A stretch of DNA of 64,000 nucleotides from assembly GCA_034440615.1 (NCBI GenBank), contig JAOTOM010004374.1, positions 213,321 through 277,320 of the forward strand. Direction: 5' to 3'. The notes beneath the pieces were generated by a model. The model did not search any database, had not been told where the DNA came from, and saw only the letters and a program-made list of their open reading frames with translations. The stretch comes from Ashinkailepas kermadecensis (Eukaryota > Arthropoda > Thecostraca > Neolepadidae). Made by a program: the position numbers and the translations under genes. Every line of letters begins with the position of its first letter. Positions within the stretch are counted from its first letter, which is position 1. This document shows positions 1 to 10,605 of the stretch, in pieces.

Positions 1-1024
1 GTTCGGCTGTTCAAAGAGATTGTCCTCTGCACGGTATATTGTGCAGCAGGTTTTGGCAGTTGAACAATAACACTCAAAATTCAGTGCATGCGTAAAATGT
101 CCCACGACAACGAACGACCGCGATATTTCCTAGTGTTGAATTTTAAGGCCGAAATCTGTTATTAATTTAGAACGCGCGACCTCCAGCGTTACAGACCCGC
201 GTCGCTTGGCTGCTCAGAGACGACTATCTCGGGGGTCTGCATAAGCCGCTAACACTCCGTGGAGCTAACGGGTGACGAAAGTGCACGTCACGTTTGTCGG
301 GTGTCGGCCAGGCACGGCCCCGAAAGCGCTGGATCAGCTGTGGCGACGGCGCCGCTCGAGAACTGGACTTTCGACTTGCGGCGGCGGCAACGTCGGCCGT
401 GGCCGTCGGAAGGACCGTTACGGCGCGCTTACGGGATACAGCATGTACAATTACGGGACAGCCAGAAGTGCAATTTTATAGAAACTCTGTTACAGTTTGA
501 TAAGCTGTTTTATTTGAGAACTTGGCGGCTTTGGCGAACCTGTTCAAGTTTGAAACCAGTTGTCGCGAAGCTAGGCAAACTTTGGACTATCACAGCCAGG
601 CAAACGGAACTTCACTACAGTACCTTGGACGAGCTAAAATCCTTCCAATGAGGTACGAAATTCCATCTTTGATCCCGTGTCTAGGCTGAGGTTTATATTA
701 TGTTCAAAATAACATAATTGCCGAGATCTCGACTGTTACATATATCACCACTCTGCAGCCCGCACCTTCCACTTCCAGACATTCTTGATAATTTGAAATT
801 AAATGAGTTCCCGCATGACATCTACTAAAAGGAACATCATGCTTCACCCAGATTAACTGAAGAATCGCAGTATTAATATAACAACAAAAGAAACACATTA
901 CTTTACATCACCTTTTCATCAAGCACTAATATGACCAAAATAAGTGTGATGTCCCCACCGCCCCCGAGCGACAGCCAGTCAACAGCAGCACCGCTAGCCG
1001 ACGAACGTCCACGGGCTGTTGCAG

Positions 1025-1190
1025 GCACTTCGTACTGGACCTCTGCAACCGGGTGAACTGCAAGTACGGTCACAGTCTGCATACCTCACACAACAACGAC
1101 GTGCTCAGTCGACATCGCGTCACCAAGCTGGTCGACCGCGACATCATAGTCCTGCTCAGGCACAACTCTGAGCTGCATGCGCCAGAGCCG
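1025..1190 (+). CDS. Internal exon of a ZAP/PARP12-like CCCH zinc-finger gene (gene A)
   Basis: The exon follows an acceptor (gggctgttgcag at 1013-1024) and reads RHFVLDLCNRVNCKYGH, a CCCH finger with spacing C-x7-C-x4-C-x3-H. The finger continues as SLHTSHNNDVLSRH and then a Leu-rich stretch (DIIVLLRHN). In the ZC3HAV1/PARP12 family a CCCH finger is followed by the same kind of linker (SHxL..xHN..VL..H.L). The first base completes a codon split after two bases, the same phase as the donor at 63100 of gene B. The end is placed at a GTGGGT donor (1191). Without splicing, the frame runs to a TGA at 1233-1235. The family includes RNA-binding antiviral proteins and ADP-ribosyltransferases. Which kind this is cannot be told, because the upstream exons lie outside the window. 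Confidence 0.6.
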
Positions 1191-1247
1191 GTGGGTGCTG
1201 CTGCCCCGACCGCGGAGCCGTCACTCCTGCGGTGACTAGTTGATCCT

Positions 1248-1265
1248 CCCCCCCCCCCCCCCCCC
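1248..1265. repeat. Poly-C run of 18 bases
   Basis: An uninterrupted run of 18 C lies just after the CCCH exon of gene A. It is a homopolymer prone to sequencing-length error. Confidence 0.9.
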
Positions 1266-3380
1266 AACCTCACGTGATCAGCCATGAGCTAGCAAAACTG
1301 CCAGCAAGTAGCAGTTGGACAAGTGTCTAGTGGTGTTCTTGCTGTCGCACGTCGGGGCTTTCGACGAAATTAACATCGGTTTGATTCATTTAATTGGATG
1401 ATTTGAATCTTTACACAACTCGGATGCACATAGGTCTTTGCAGCTTTTGCTTGTATTTATTTTTAAAAAAACGCGACACTATGGCATTGAAATGGGTTCG
1501 TTCTGTTCTGGTTTGGGTATTTCACAGTGCACCCCTCCTTTCTACACCCCCCCCCTCTCTCCCTCTGCTCGACAAAAAGTGTTACAATGCTGTTCCAAGC
1601 TGTGTTTGACGCTCCTGGAAGCCATGTTTGGCGCTACTGCTACGCACCCAAATCGGCCACAGAATGTTCCTCTCCTGAGAATACGATGATTACGAGATAT
1701 GATGTCCACCAAAGTCCTTCGATCGCTTTAAGTGTACTTTTTACAACTGTTTCTTCCCATTGTTTTGGTTCCTTAGGCGATGCTTATGCAGTTGTCTTTC
1801 TATCATCTCATCCCTGGCAACAGTACCCAATTGGTCTGCTTTGAACCTCTCACAGTGGGTACCGTTCTCCTGCTGCTTTGCATAACTATTGACATAACTT
1901 CTTATTTTCGACAGCATTCGCACATGACATCGTCCTTAGCGACGGGCCTGCTGATAATTTTCCACCCGTGGTATAGGCTACGCCGACGACGTGTGGTTGG
2001 TTATTTGGGCTTCAGAGTGTATCGACCATGAGGAGCACATAGCGCCCATGCCGTGGTATTTTTGCTTAGGTGTCGGCTCCGGCCTGACCTGGTTTACTTC
2101 CAAGTATCCATGAAATATTCGCCCTCCACATAGCACGCATTAACGCAATGCGACGTCGTTACGTCCCTGAGTAGACAACAGCCCACCATGTTTGCGAAAT
2201 GAACTCGCATAGTAGTCCGGTCTGAACCACGCGCCGCACATCGCCAACAATAGCAGTCATCTTAAGCGACGATGACTACAAAGTATATCTTCGTCGTGCT
2301 GCAAAACGGGGCCACGACAGGAGAACGTGCCTCATGGTCAGCGGGACCCCACGAGTGCACCATGGCCTGTCCTCGTTCCGCAAAAGGTACCCGTGGATAG
2401 AATAGGTGTGACCTGTCCGCATCCTGGCGCTCATCACTTCCTGCTTTTGCGAAATTATCGATAGTTTTCAGCGACCTAAACTCTGCTTGTTCGTCCTCAG
2501 TTTGAATTAACGCAACGTTCCTCAAGCTTTCTGCCACTTCCCTCGAAAAAAACGAATTAATTTATCACATATCCTACGTATGATAAACCTCAACAGTTAA
2601 TTTCTACTAAATGTTTCAGTCTATGAAGGGTTCCTTATGAAAACCTGCATGAAGTTCGAACTGCTGCAGTGTGTTGCAGTGCATTTATTTAACGTGTTGT
2701 TTAACACACCCACTGGAGGGGAGGTGGAATTCCTTCCCCCCCTCCCCCCTCCTGTTGTTTTCGAAGTAATCTCACAAACGTGCATATTGTAATGCATTTG
2801 CAATATTTCGTTTTTCTAATGTCGGCCCCTGTGTCGGATGCAGTAGCCTCTCGCACTTCGCTACACGCACTATTACAGCTTCCGTTTATATTTGGTTTTC
2901 CTACAGCAAGCTGTCCAATAATGCGAAAAGCCAGCTTCGGAAAGCCTCGCTTTTCCTTTTGCAGATAGGCCACCACCCGGTATTGGTAGAAGTAGCCTCC
3001 GGAGCACCTCGGCAATGTAACAGACTAGCAACACCAAGACACTTCTGGCCACTAGGTGAAAGTTGCCTAAGCACGAAGTAAGATCACATGACAAATCAAG
3101 AAGATGAAATCGAGAAGATCAATTGGCAAACGAACATTATACATAGGCACAAACATTCACGTGAAGATGGTGGAGGTAGTACAGCGTGAGCAAGAGCAGG
3201 ATCTGGGAGAGCAGGGAGAAAAGTGCAGCAGCAAGCACGTACAAGGTAATGGTGGAAACCAAGGACGAGCTGTGGAACGTCCCCATCACTGATCCCAGCA
3301 GGTAGAAGCCAGATGAGGAGTGGAGCGTGCAGTTGGGACCAAAGGAACAGGAGTGCTTAGAGGACCAACGCGCTGTCCGC

Positions 3381-3384
<4 letters not shown>
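1266..3384. other. Gene-free stretch
   Basis: I see no convincing exon, element or array here. ORFs on both strands are short, lack domain motifs and overlap each other. The region is presumably an intron of gene A or intergenic DNA. Confidence 0.5.

Positions 3385-3417
<33 letters not shown>
3385..3417. repeat. (AC)n microsatellite
   Basis: About 16 perfect AC dinucleotides. ORFs crossing it give alternating Thr-His in one frame, which is a repeat by-product. Confidence 0.95.
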
Positions 3418-3418
<1 letters not shown>

Positions 3419-3526
3419 CTCCAACAAGCTGGCTGGCCTGACGAAGGAGCAACTCCTCAACCTGCCACAACTGAACGTGATCCTCGCGACCTCCGCTCTG
3501 CTCGAAGCACACCTAGTTGAGCCGTT

Positions 3527-4008
3527 ATGCTCTCTCACGATTACTACTGGGGAAACGCACACGGAGCCGAATACCTTCTATCGGAATTTCTACACCAGCT
3601 TGAGGAAGAGCAACGTGGACAATTCCTTCACATTCTTCGACAAACCGTTATTATTCGGCGTGTCCGAGGACGTCTTGACGGCTGTGAAGTCAGACGCGAA
3701 CAGGCTGTGCTGCAGTCCGTGGTGAAGACAGCGCTGGAGCAGGAGGAGGATGTCCGGCTGCTGATCAACACGACGTCGCCAAAGCTGGGAGTCACGCTGG
3801 CGATGCACGCACGAGATTACGATCTGCACGAGGTCGTCCCCATGGAGTATCGGATGGAGAAGCAGGATAGCATGCTGGTCATGGAGCGGCTTATGGGTGG
3901 GACCGACCAGCAGCTGCACACACCGCAAAATCTGTCCGCAACAAGCTGCTCAGTTATTCTCCAGAGGGCCCAGGCGCTGAGTGGTGCCAAAACTAGGCTC
4001 TCTTTCAG
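3527..4008 (+). CDS. Possible coding remnant, unrecognised
   Basis: An open frame from 3527 reads through a charged segment (VVKTALEQEEDVRLLIN, then TTSPKLGVTLAMHARDYD) that looks more protein-like than its neighbours. No family is recognised. The frame ends in a good splice-acceptor-like tract (aggctctctttcag at 3995-4008). It could be an old exon, a pseudogene or chance. The upstream part overlaps another frame (3327-3725) and cannot be resolved by eye. Confidence 0.2.
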
Positions 4009-4128
4009 GTCGTTCAAGGGGCGGTGGAGCTAGAGAGGGAGAAGGAACTTGAGTGTAACAAGAGGCAGGACGTCATGTTAAAGAAGGAAACCATGAAGAA
4101 GCAGGAGATGGCCTTGACCCAGTATTAA
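4009..4128 (+). CDS. Possible C-terminal coiled-coil exon
   Basis: After the pyrimidine-rich acceptor ending at 4008, the frame reads VVQGAVELEREKELECN and then a Lys/Glu-rich helix (MLKKETMKKQEMALTQY) before a TAA at 4126-4128. The 39 residues have strong coiled-coil character. It may be the last exon of the gene whose remnant is at 3527-4008. It could also be a decayed pseudogene, since further coiled-coil-like words downstream (4180-4290) are broken by stops. Confidence 0.3.
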   Translation, partial: VVQGAVELEREKELECNKRQDVMLKKETMKKQEMALTQY

Positions 4129-4969
4129 AAAATGCGTATTATTTGTGATATTTTGAAGGCAATCGAAGGTCCATTCGCCAATGCAAGGAAGTGAAAAACT
4201 ACGTGAAGCACTTCTGAAAGAGACAACAGATGAGGATGAAGGAGGTGCAGTTTGTCAGGGAGTCTGGTACCACGTTCGCTAAGGTAGGCCCTCCTTTTCA
4301 AGGCCCAGATCAACAGATGGAGGGCCGGCAGGAGGCGGAACAAGACTGCACCGGAGTTTGGAGGTCCTGTTTATCTACTTGATCGGAAGGCAGACAGCAG
4401 TATCATGGCTTACCAGGCCTTCACGGACAGTCGGGACAGGGAGCCCATGATACTGGTGGTGTGAGACACCAAAGACACCATAATGTATCATGGCCTACCA
4501 GGCCTACCAGACGGCCTCAGGAAGCTTGTGATATTGGTGGAGTGAAACGCCAGGGAACCATGATCCACCTAAGGACGGGAAATGTCTACTTGACCTGCTA
4601 GATTTGTGGAAATCTTTCTATATGTTGCTGTGAATTTGTAACCTTGCCTTCTACCTTCTACCGTTGTTTTCAGTGAGTAAGCGGGAAAAGTTAGTGTTTT
4701 CCATGACGGGAGGGGCAAGTTTCACACAAATGATACGACAATCGAAATAAAAGTTCCTGCTTTTTATGTGGAACAGCTTTGCCTCGAGGGTGGGCTAAGT
4801 ATTATATTCTTCACAGTTGTTTTTCAATTATAGACAAAGACTATCATCGATCTAATCTGTTCTCCATTGTTTAGGCTTTCTATGATCTCATCCACTAATA
4901 TCCCTCTTGCAAGTGAAAGTTTCCCAGCCAAATTAAGGTAGCACATTAACACGCGCACGTCCGGGGGAG

Positions 4970-4989
4970 GGGGGCAGATATCTGCCCCC
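4970..4989. repeat. Perfect 20 bp palindrome, left subterminal
   Basis: GGGGGCAGATATCTGCCCCC is its own reverse complement. A matching near-palindrome sits at the other end of the MITE. Confidence 0.95.
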
Positions 4990-5889
4990 CCCCCTGCGGT
5001 GTTTCCTAATTCGCCGCCATACTAATCGAGTAAGCAAGGCCAAACCTCGTATGGCTGCTCATTAGTATTTTTCGCATATCCTCATAATTTTTTGACCCTG
5101 GGTCATCTCAAGTCAGGTCACCAGGTCAGGCGAAGTGACCCAACATCCCTCGGAGTTTAGGTGGCATAACTTCCGCAATAATTGGGCGATTGATTTCACA
5201 CGTATAACATGTCATGATCTCATCAGGGACTATAGTATATATCTCGTTTTTTTAGTAGCATTCACCTGAGGTCAGGTCGCGGCCATGGGTTCCCCCATTA
5301 TAGGCCTACGGTAAAATATACAAATGTTTCCTGGTTACATATTTGCTCTCGGAATAACCTCACAACGGTTATGGAGTGTAGTTGGAAGCTATTCTCAATG
5401 TTACCGCTGATATTTTTGCTCAGTGACCTCACCAAGGTCATCTGAGGTCACCTGAGATCACTTGCACATTTCTGCGCATTATATCGCACTGCATTGAGCT
5501 AGAAGGCTGAAATTACCGTCATTGTGCTTGTATCGCCAAGACGTGTCGATTGATACATCACATGACCTCCCTAGGCTACATCATGACCTTGACCTGAGGT
5601 CATAGTTTCGGAGTTGACCTGACATTAAATCACAGCGTATTGTCGATAGCACATTTCAAGGGCTGTCGAATAGCATTCGCCGTTTGTTTCTATCTGTTAC
5701 AGGTCCTGATATATGTGCCAATATCTGAGGGTCCCACCCGATCTGGTCGAATTTGACCTATGATGACCCAGTGACCTAAATATTGACCTGAGCGAAAAAA
5801 TGACCGAAATACTTTCTATACAGGTTGTCACCAGCTATCCAATGCCGTTTTCGGTTTGTCGCTACCTAGCATAGTTCTGGAGATGTTAT

Positions 5890-5911
5890 GGGGGGCAGAC
5901 ATCTGCCCCCC
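5890..5911. repeat. Near-palindrome, right subterminal
   Basis: Ten-base arms (GGGGGGCAGA / TCTGCCCCCC) are separated by CA. The sequence is nearly identical to the left copy, supporting the two as paired subterminal structures of one element. Confidence 0.9.
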
Positions 5912-6278
5912 CCTCCCGCACCGGCGAAGTTGGCGCGGACCGCCGGACGTGCGAATGTTAAGTTCGTTTACGAATAGGGGAACATCCCCACCCCAGGAAC
6001 TTCACAGAACACTGGCGTCTTCCTTCCTCGAAAGAAATACATGATCCATGGATTTGCGAAGACTTTCCCCTTCCCCAAACACTTTCCATCAAAGACACTG
6101 TTCTGTGAAGTGGTGCGTCACGAAAACCGGTGCCGATCTGAACGAATCGGCCCTAGGGATTCTCACCCCAATTCTGTGGTGTGCAATATGAACCAAAGCG
6201 GCGACGAACGAACCTATTGAGATTCTCAGTGTGACAATCGGTCAAACGAGTTCTATCTCTTCATGTGCGGGCCACCAG

Positions 6279-6291
6279 TGACGTCACCGGT
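6279..6291. promoter_or_regulatory. CRE-like word GTGACGTCACCGG (with the G at 6278), copy 1 of 3
   Basis: The full cAMP-response-element palindrome TGACGTCA followed by CCGG also occurs at 20099 and 20709. Here it lies just 5' of the RING exon acceptor. Function is inferred from the word alone. Confidence 0.35.
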
Positions 6292-6305
6292 CTCCTTCCC
6301 GACAG

Positions 6306-6866
6306 ACCGCCGCTGGCTCCGGTCCCGTCCGACCTGGGCCTCAAAGGCAGCAGGTCCGACACGGGCGCCAGCCGCAGCAGCATCGCAGGGACGGTGGCGC
6401 TGGCGTCGGAGGAGCTGACGCTCATGGAACTGGCGCCGTTGGAGCTGGCACTCATGGAGCTGGCGCTCATGGCGCTGGCGCCGGAGGGGCTGGCGCCGTA
6501 GGAGCTGGCGCCGGAGAAACTGGCGAAGGAGGAACTGGTGCCGGAGGAGCTGGCGCCGGAGGAGCTGGCGTCGGAGGAGCTGGCGCCGGAGGAGCTGACG
6601 CTCATGGAGCTGGCGCCGTAGGGGCTGACGATCATGGAGCTGGCGCTGGCGGCGCTGACATGTCCGAGGAGCTGCAGTGCGCCGTGTGTCTGGATCTGCT
6701 GCATCGCGCCACCACCCTCGGCTGCGGCCACACCTTCTGCGCCGACTGCGTGGAGCAGCTGAGAGGTACTGGCACCACGTGTCCCGTATGCCGCGTGCCC
6801 ATCACCACCTGGGTCCGCTCCGTCACCCTGGACAACATCATCAGCAACATCGCCAGCCAACAGTGA
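6306..6866 (+). CDS. RING-finger exon with Gly/Ala-rich N-terminal repeat
   Basis: The frame is open from a TGA near 6280 to the TGA at 6864-6866. The start is set at a pyrimidine-rich acceptor (tctccttcccgacag, ending 6305). Only one ATG (6660) lies in frame, giving a minimal 68-residue protein. Residues from 6660 form a classic C3HC4 RING: CAVCLDLL, CGHTFCADC, then CPVCR, with Cys/His spacing as in E3 ubiquitin ligases. The following VTLDNIISNIA resembles the helix after RING domains of TRIM/RNF proteins. Before the RING, about 90 codons encode a repetitive GAGAGGAGVGG-like tract from a GC-rich minisatellite. RING domains bind E2 enzymes and two zinc ions. No other domain is visible, so the protein is either very short or spliced to upstream exons. 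Confidence 0.65.
   Translation, partial: TAAGSGPVRPGPQRQQVRHGRQPQQHRRDGGAGVGGADAHGTGAVGAGTHGAGAHGAGAGGAGAVGAGAGETGEGGTGAGGAGAGGAGVGGAGAGGADAHGAGAVGADDHGAGAGGADMSEELQCAVCLDLLHRATTLGCGHTFCADCVEQLRGTGTTCPVCRVPITTWVRSVTLDNIISNIASQQ
6390..6658. repeat. GC-rich coding minisatellite
   Basis: Degenerate repeats of gagctggcgccggag and variants (15 bp core). In the RING frame they encode Gly/Ala-rich sequence; on the minus strand they give the Ser/Ala-rich 199-codon frame at 6261-6860, which I treat as a shadow. Confidence 0.8.
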
Positions 6867-8440
6867 TCTGTGCGACTATACCGCTATGACGATGGACATC
6901 GTACGGCCGTTCTTGACCTTTTCCGGCCTTGGACAAAACATTGTCGTTGCCGTACCGAAAATTAACATCTTAGTTTTAGCAGCATTGGTTTCACATCCGC
7001 TACAACAGAACCACCGGTACATGATCTTCTTCGGAACTATCTTCTGTACCACTGTGCATCGATATCACAAAGCTTATGTTTTCGAGCAGATTTTCCTGGG
7101 AAATCGCATCTAAGTGTCGGGAAAATCAAGGTAAAACTAGAATAGGAGTCTCATCGACGTCCATAGCTCTCTGCTGTGGATGAATCGGCACTCGGGGATG
7201 AGGAGCAGTGGTCCATGCTCCAACTCTACCCTGAGGTACAATACCGAATGTTCCTCATCCACAGCACGGGGAACGGTTAAGCCCGCCGGTGAAGCCCCAC
7301 CTTTCGGTAAATTACTTATTGCTCCTCACATCTCTGCCTTGGGGAGAAGACGGGCTAGTCCTCGTGGAAAATGACAACAGCATCTGATACGTTGGGAAAA
7401 ACCGTAACCAGGAAGAACTTTGCAAGTTCTGATCACACTGTACGATTTTGACAAAAGCGAAGCATGATAATGAAATTAGATAATATTGCAAGATGCACTC
7501 TGCGGTGTATCTGGGTTGTGTAAGCCCGACTCAGGTGTACGGAATCCGCAGTGAATCTGGTTTGATCTGATTCTACGTTGTCACTCAGATGCGACGAGAC
7601 TTGTTCCTGCTGTGCGTGGGTGGATATGCTCGAATGTGTTGGTAAATGACTAGCACGCGCTTCCACTACGTTATTTTGAAGTGAAATGCTGAGCAGTAGT
7701 AGTAAAATGGCGTAGTTGGTTTTTCGTGTAATTGAAGCGTGTGACTTCAATTTCCCAAGTACATGACCGGTATAAAGGTGCAAACGAGTGATTTAAAGTG
7801 GAACATTAACTGCAGATTTTCTTACAGAAACGCCCAATAATATGCATAGTATGTACAGAAGTAGTCACCAGGGTAGAAAACAGGATATGTGTAAATATAC
7901 ACCGATCGCGTGTAAAATATACTTAAATAAAGATATAGACCTAATCTAAAAATGTCTACTGGGCATAATATCCAATACGGATGGATTCGAACGGATGGTC
8001 TGACATCTCTCTCGCCCTATGGCAGGTCAGGTCATTTGGCTCGGCTCACACCAACTGGAGCAGTAGGGCAGCGACCACTTGGCCAAACACAGCGCACATT
8101 GGTATGGTATGTGCGGCATTTTTTGCTCTCGTTTACACAGTGACGCTGACATGCATAGCATACGCAGGATTTGGAGTACGTCTCGTGGGCATGCACAACA
8201 CCTGTGTATGTACGAGCGCGTCGCTATACCCGAAGTCCATTTCCGTGTAAATATACGCTCAACTGAAATGGGACTGCCATATCCCCGATTTAATGAAGTC
8301 CACTTTGGGCCCTTCTTTCTAATGCGTTGAGCAGACTAATCACGGCTGTCCTCATGTATCGCAGTACCAATCCCTTGAAAAGGTCAGCATTGCAGGCTGT
8401 CGATCCGACAGAACCCTGGGCGCCAACCAAACTCAGAGAG
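6867..8440. other. Gene-free stretch
   Basis: No domain-bearing frame is seen. A short inverted repeat (tgctgtggatga at 7172 and its complement near 7255) is the only structure noted. The rest is moderately AT-rich unique-looking sequence. Confidence 0.5.
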
Positions 8441-8445
8441 GGGAG

Positions 8446-8691
8446 ATGGCCATGCAACCGCCAGCTGGCGGTAGCGCAGGGTTAACAGAACACCACAGCA
8501 GGTACAAGAAGGCCAAACGGCAAATTAGAAGCGCACTGGAGGCTGCTGACCTGGAGGTAAAAAAAGGTCTTATTGATGATGTTGCCGCGATGCAGAGAGA
8601 AACAACTCGAGATCATGAAAGCCTTGGTGGCCGCCATTATAGGAAATGTAAGCTTGCGATGAGCTGCTGGTCAGGCGATGTAAGCATTTGA
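8446..8691 (+). CDS. Short hypothetical ORF, 81 aa
   Basis: The ORF starts MAMQPPAGGSAGL and continues into a basic/acidic helix-like segment (KKAKRQIRSALEAADLEV). A donor-like gtaagc occurs inside at about 8648, so it may be an exon. No family is recognised and it could be chance. Confidence 0.15.
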   Translation: MAMQPPAGGSAGLTEHHSRYKKAKRQIRSALEAADLEVKKGLIDDVAAMQRETTRDHESLGGRHYRKCKLAMSCWSGDVSI

Positions 8692-9436
8692 AACGCATTT
8701 GAAATGTAACGTGCGTACTTTTTCAGTTGGAATGGTCGTTTATGTAATCCAGATGAGTTGTTGCTGATACAGATTTAAGTATAGTCCCGAACTGCTATCT
8801 CATGTTGGCATCTGGTGTGCACCAATACGAGAGGGACAGCCAAGAGGGGACATCCCACCTCCTTTAGCAACCAAACGTGCACCAGATCAAACCATACATT
8901 TGGGATGTTCACCGCGCAAAAGGATGGTTTTCCACGCCCCGAAAGCGGTCTGCAATTCCTGACATCTGTTGGGGTTTGGGCCCTTGCTGTGCCACTGACC
9001 AATCTGCGCTTACTGTATGCGCGTTTTATTTCTTTTGTAGCAATGCAACATTTTCCTTGTTCAACCGCTGTGTGACAACATTTGGTACGGTACTGCAGCA
9101 TTTGACAAGCGTTGGTCGCATTGCACACACACACACACATTTCCTTATACAACTAAAACAAAGTCGTGACGGAAATGATATATCTTGAAGTGCCTTGCGA
9201 AGTGTGTAGCAAGTTAATCAATTCTCAATTCTCGATAAAAAATCAGATAGGTCAAGATCAGACAGAATCAGACAGAACAAATCAGACAGAACAAGATTGA
9301 CATTATCGTCACGTCACTAACGCCAATATTTACCAAATTCATCCCTGCCCAGCAAACACTATACAAGAACAACACAGTGACACCCGTTTGTCGTACATGT
9401 GCACATACGTCACTTACACTGGTGCTGGCTGCAGCG

Positions 9437-9550
9437 CAATGGATATGTGGCGACTGCGACCTGCCTGTCGACCAGCGAGAGCCAGCTGTTCCACAATGGA
9501 TATGTGGCGACTGCGACCAGCCTGTCGACCAGCGAGAGCCAGCTGTTCCA
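9437..9550. repeat. 57 bp tandem duplication
   Basis: Two nearly identical 57 bp units (9437-9493, 9494-9550) start caatggatatgtgg, with a partial third start at 9551. It lies next to the 39 bp array. Confidence 0.9.
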
Positions 9551-9615
9551 CAATGCAAGCTCGCTTGATGTCACCTTCCTCCTCATCCGCCTGTTCATCG
9601 CCACTGACATCCACG

Positions 9616-9872
9616 GCTAACACCACCTGATCTGGCTGGTCACCTTCCTCCTCATCTAACACCACCTGATCTGGCTGGTCACCTTCCTCCTCATCTAACA
9701 CCACCTGATCTGGCTGGTCACCTTCCTCCTCATCTAACACCACCTGATCTGGCTGGTCACCTTCCTCCTCATTTAACACCACCTGATCTGGCTGGTCACC
9801 TTCGTCCTCACCTAACACCACCTGATCTGGCTGGTCACCTTCCTCCTCATCTAACACCACCTGATCTGGCCG
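9616..9872. repeat. 39 bp minisatellite, about 6.5 units
   Basis: Units of the type ctaacaccacctgatctggc + tggtcaccttcctcctcat. On the minus strand each unit encodes LDEEEGDQPDQVV in frame with the end of the degraded Harbinger transposase frame, so the array may have grown from that coding sequence. Confidence 0.9.
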
Positions 9873-10605
9873 GTACTTCACCTTGAGCCACCAGAAGCTC
9901 CGCTATACGGCCATTCTAGTGGACGACAACTTCTCACTATGGCTCTGTTCGTCTTGTGAATGATGACCGTTGTCCCAGAACGGAGTGAGGAGCTACTTTG
10001 ATAAGGGGAATGCTGCATCCCCAGGGAGTAGCACTCGCCCTTGCGCCTCCAAGACAGGCAGGAGCTCGTTGCGGCAGATGCGCCTGGACCGAGCCAGGCC
10101 AGCCAACATTCACCCTCGCACAAGAGGGTGAATCGCACCCTCTCGTCACACACAGCGAGAAGAACCATAGACATCAGCCCCTTCCGGTTGATTAAACGAT
10201 GGCCGTCCTTCGTTGGAGTGGATGTTTCGATGTGGGTTCCGTCAATGCAGCTAACATCTGGAAACCCCGCCATGTTCTGGAACACCCGCTTTCATTTTTT
10301 TCGCATCCGCCGGCGACGTCACAAATTCACCTGCTTTTGATGCGGACGTATAGCAAAAGTTCATCAAGAGATTCCATGCGGTGGATGTGAAGACGTGAAG
10401 TCGATCAGCTGTCTCCGTGTACACATCCTTATTGGCCGGCATCCAGAGGGACAGGAGGATCCGGTCCCGCTGAGACAGCTCGGCATTTGGTTTGGTCTCT
10501 GCCAAATAACACCTCCGGCTTCGTCACCATACCTCGGCTCACACGGAAATGGCTTTGGAACTCCGCAGGTGAGTAGAGTGGAACCACATCTGCTGTGCCG
10601 CGTAC
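9873..10605 (-). pseudogene. PIF/Harbinger-type transposase, degraded
   Basis: Read on the minus strand, three frames together follow the HARBI1/PIF DDE nuclease order. First comes FQSHFRVSRGM (about 10560-10530), then LSQRDRILLSLWMPANKDVY, ETADR and STAWNLLMNFCY (about 10480-10340). Next are FQNMAGFPDVSCIDGTHIE, with the first catalytic Asp in IDGTH, and INRKGLMSMVLLAVCD (about 10285-10160). Last come LGDAAFPLSK, LLTPFWDNGH and KLSSTRMAV (about 10030-9900). At least two frameshifts and two stops break it (near 10275, after about 10140, and TAG codons near 9990 and 9900). In intact family members this protein cuts DNA with a second Myb-like partner. No terminal inverted repeats were identified. 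Confidence 0.75.

Larger units (their letters stand above)
4951..5957. mobile_element. TTAA-flanked MITE (piggyBac-like target site), 1007 bp
   Basis: TTAA occurs immediately outside both ends (4947-4950 and 5958-5961). The ends are imperfect inverted repeats: the left reads CACGCGCACGTCCGG and the right, reverse complemented, reads CATTCGCACGTCCGG. Near each end is a hairpin-forming palindrome (4970-4989, 5890-5911). No transposase frame is present, so the element would be non-autonomous. TTAA duplication is typical of the piggyBac superfamily, but the terminal bases were not checked against a known family. The interior is rich in TGACC/GGTCA words (see findings). Confidence 0.65.

Noticed and set aside
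3590..3928. Minus-strand ORF of 112 codons
   Set aside because: Shadow of the more protein-like + strand frame at 3527.
6261..6860. 199-codon Ser/Ala/Met-rich minus-strand ORF
   Set aside because: Shadow of the repeat and RING exon on the + strand. No domain of its own.
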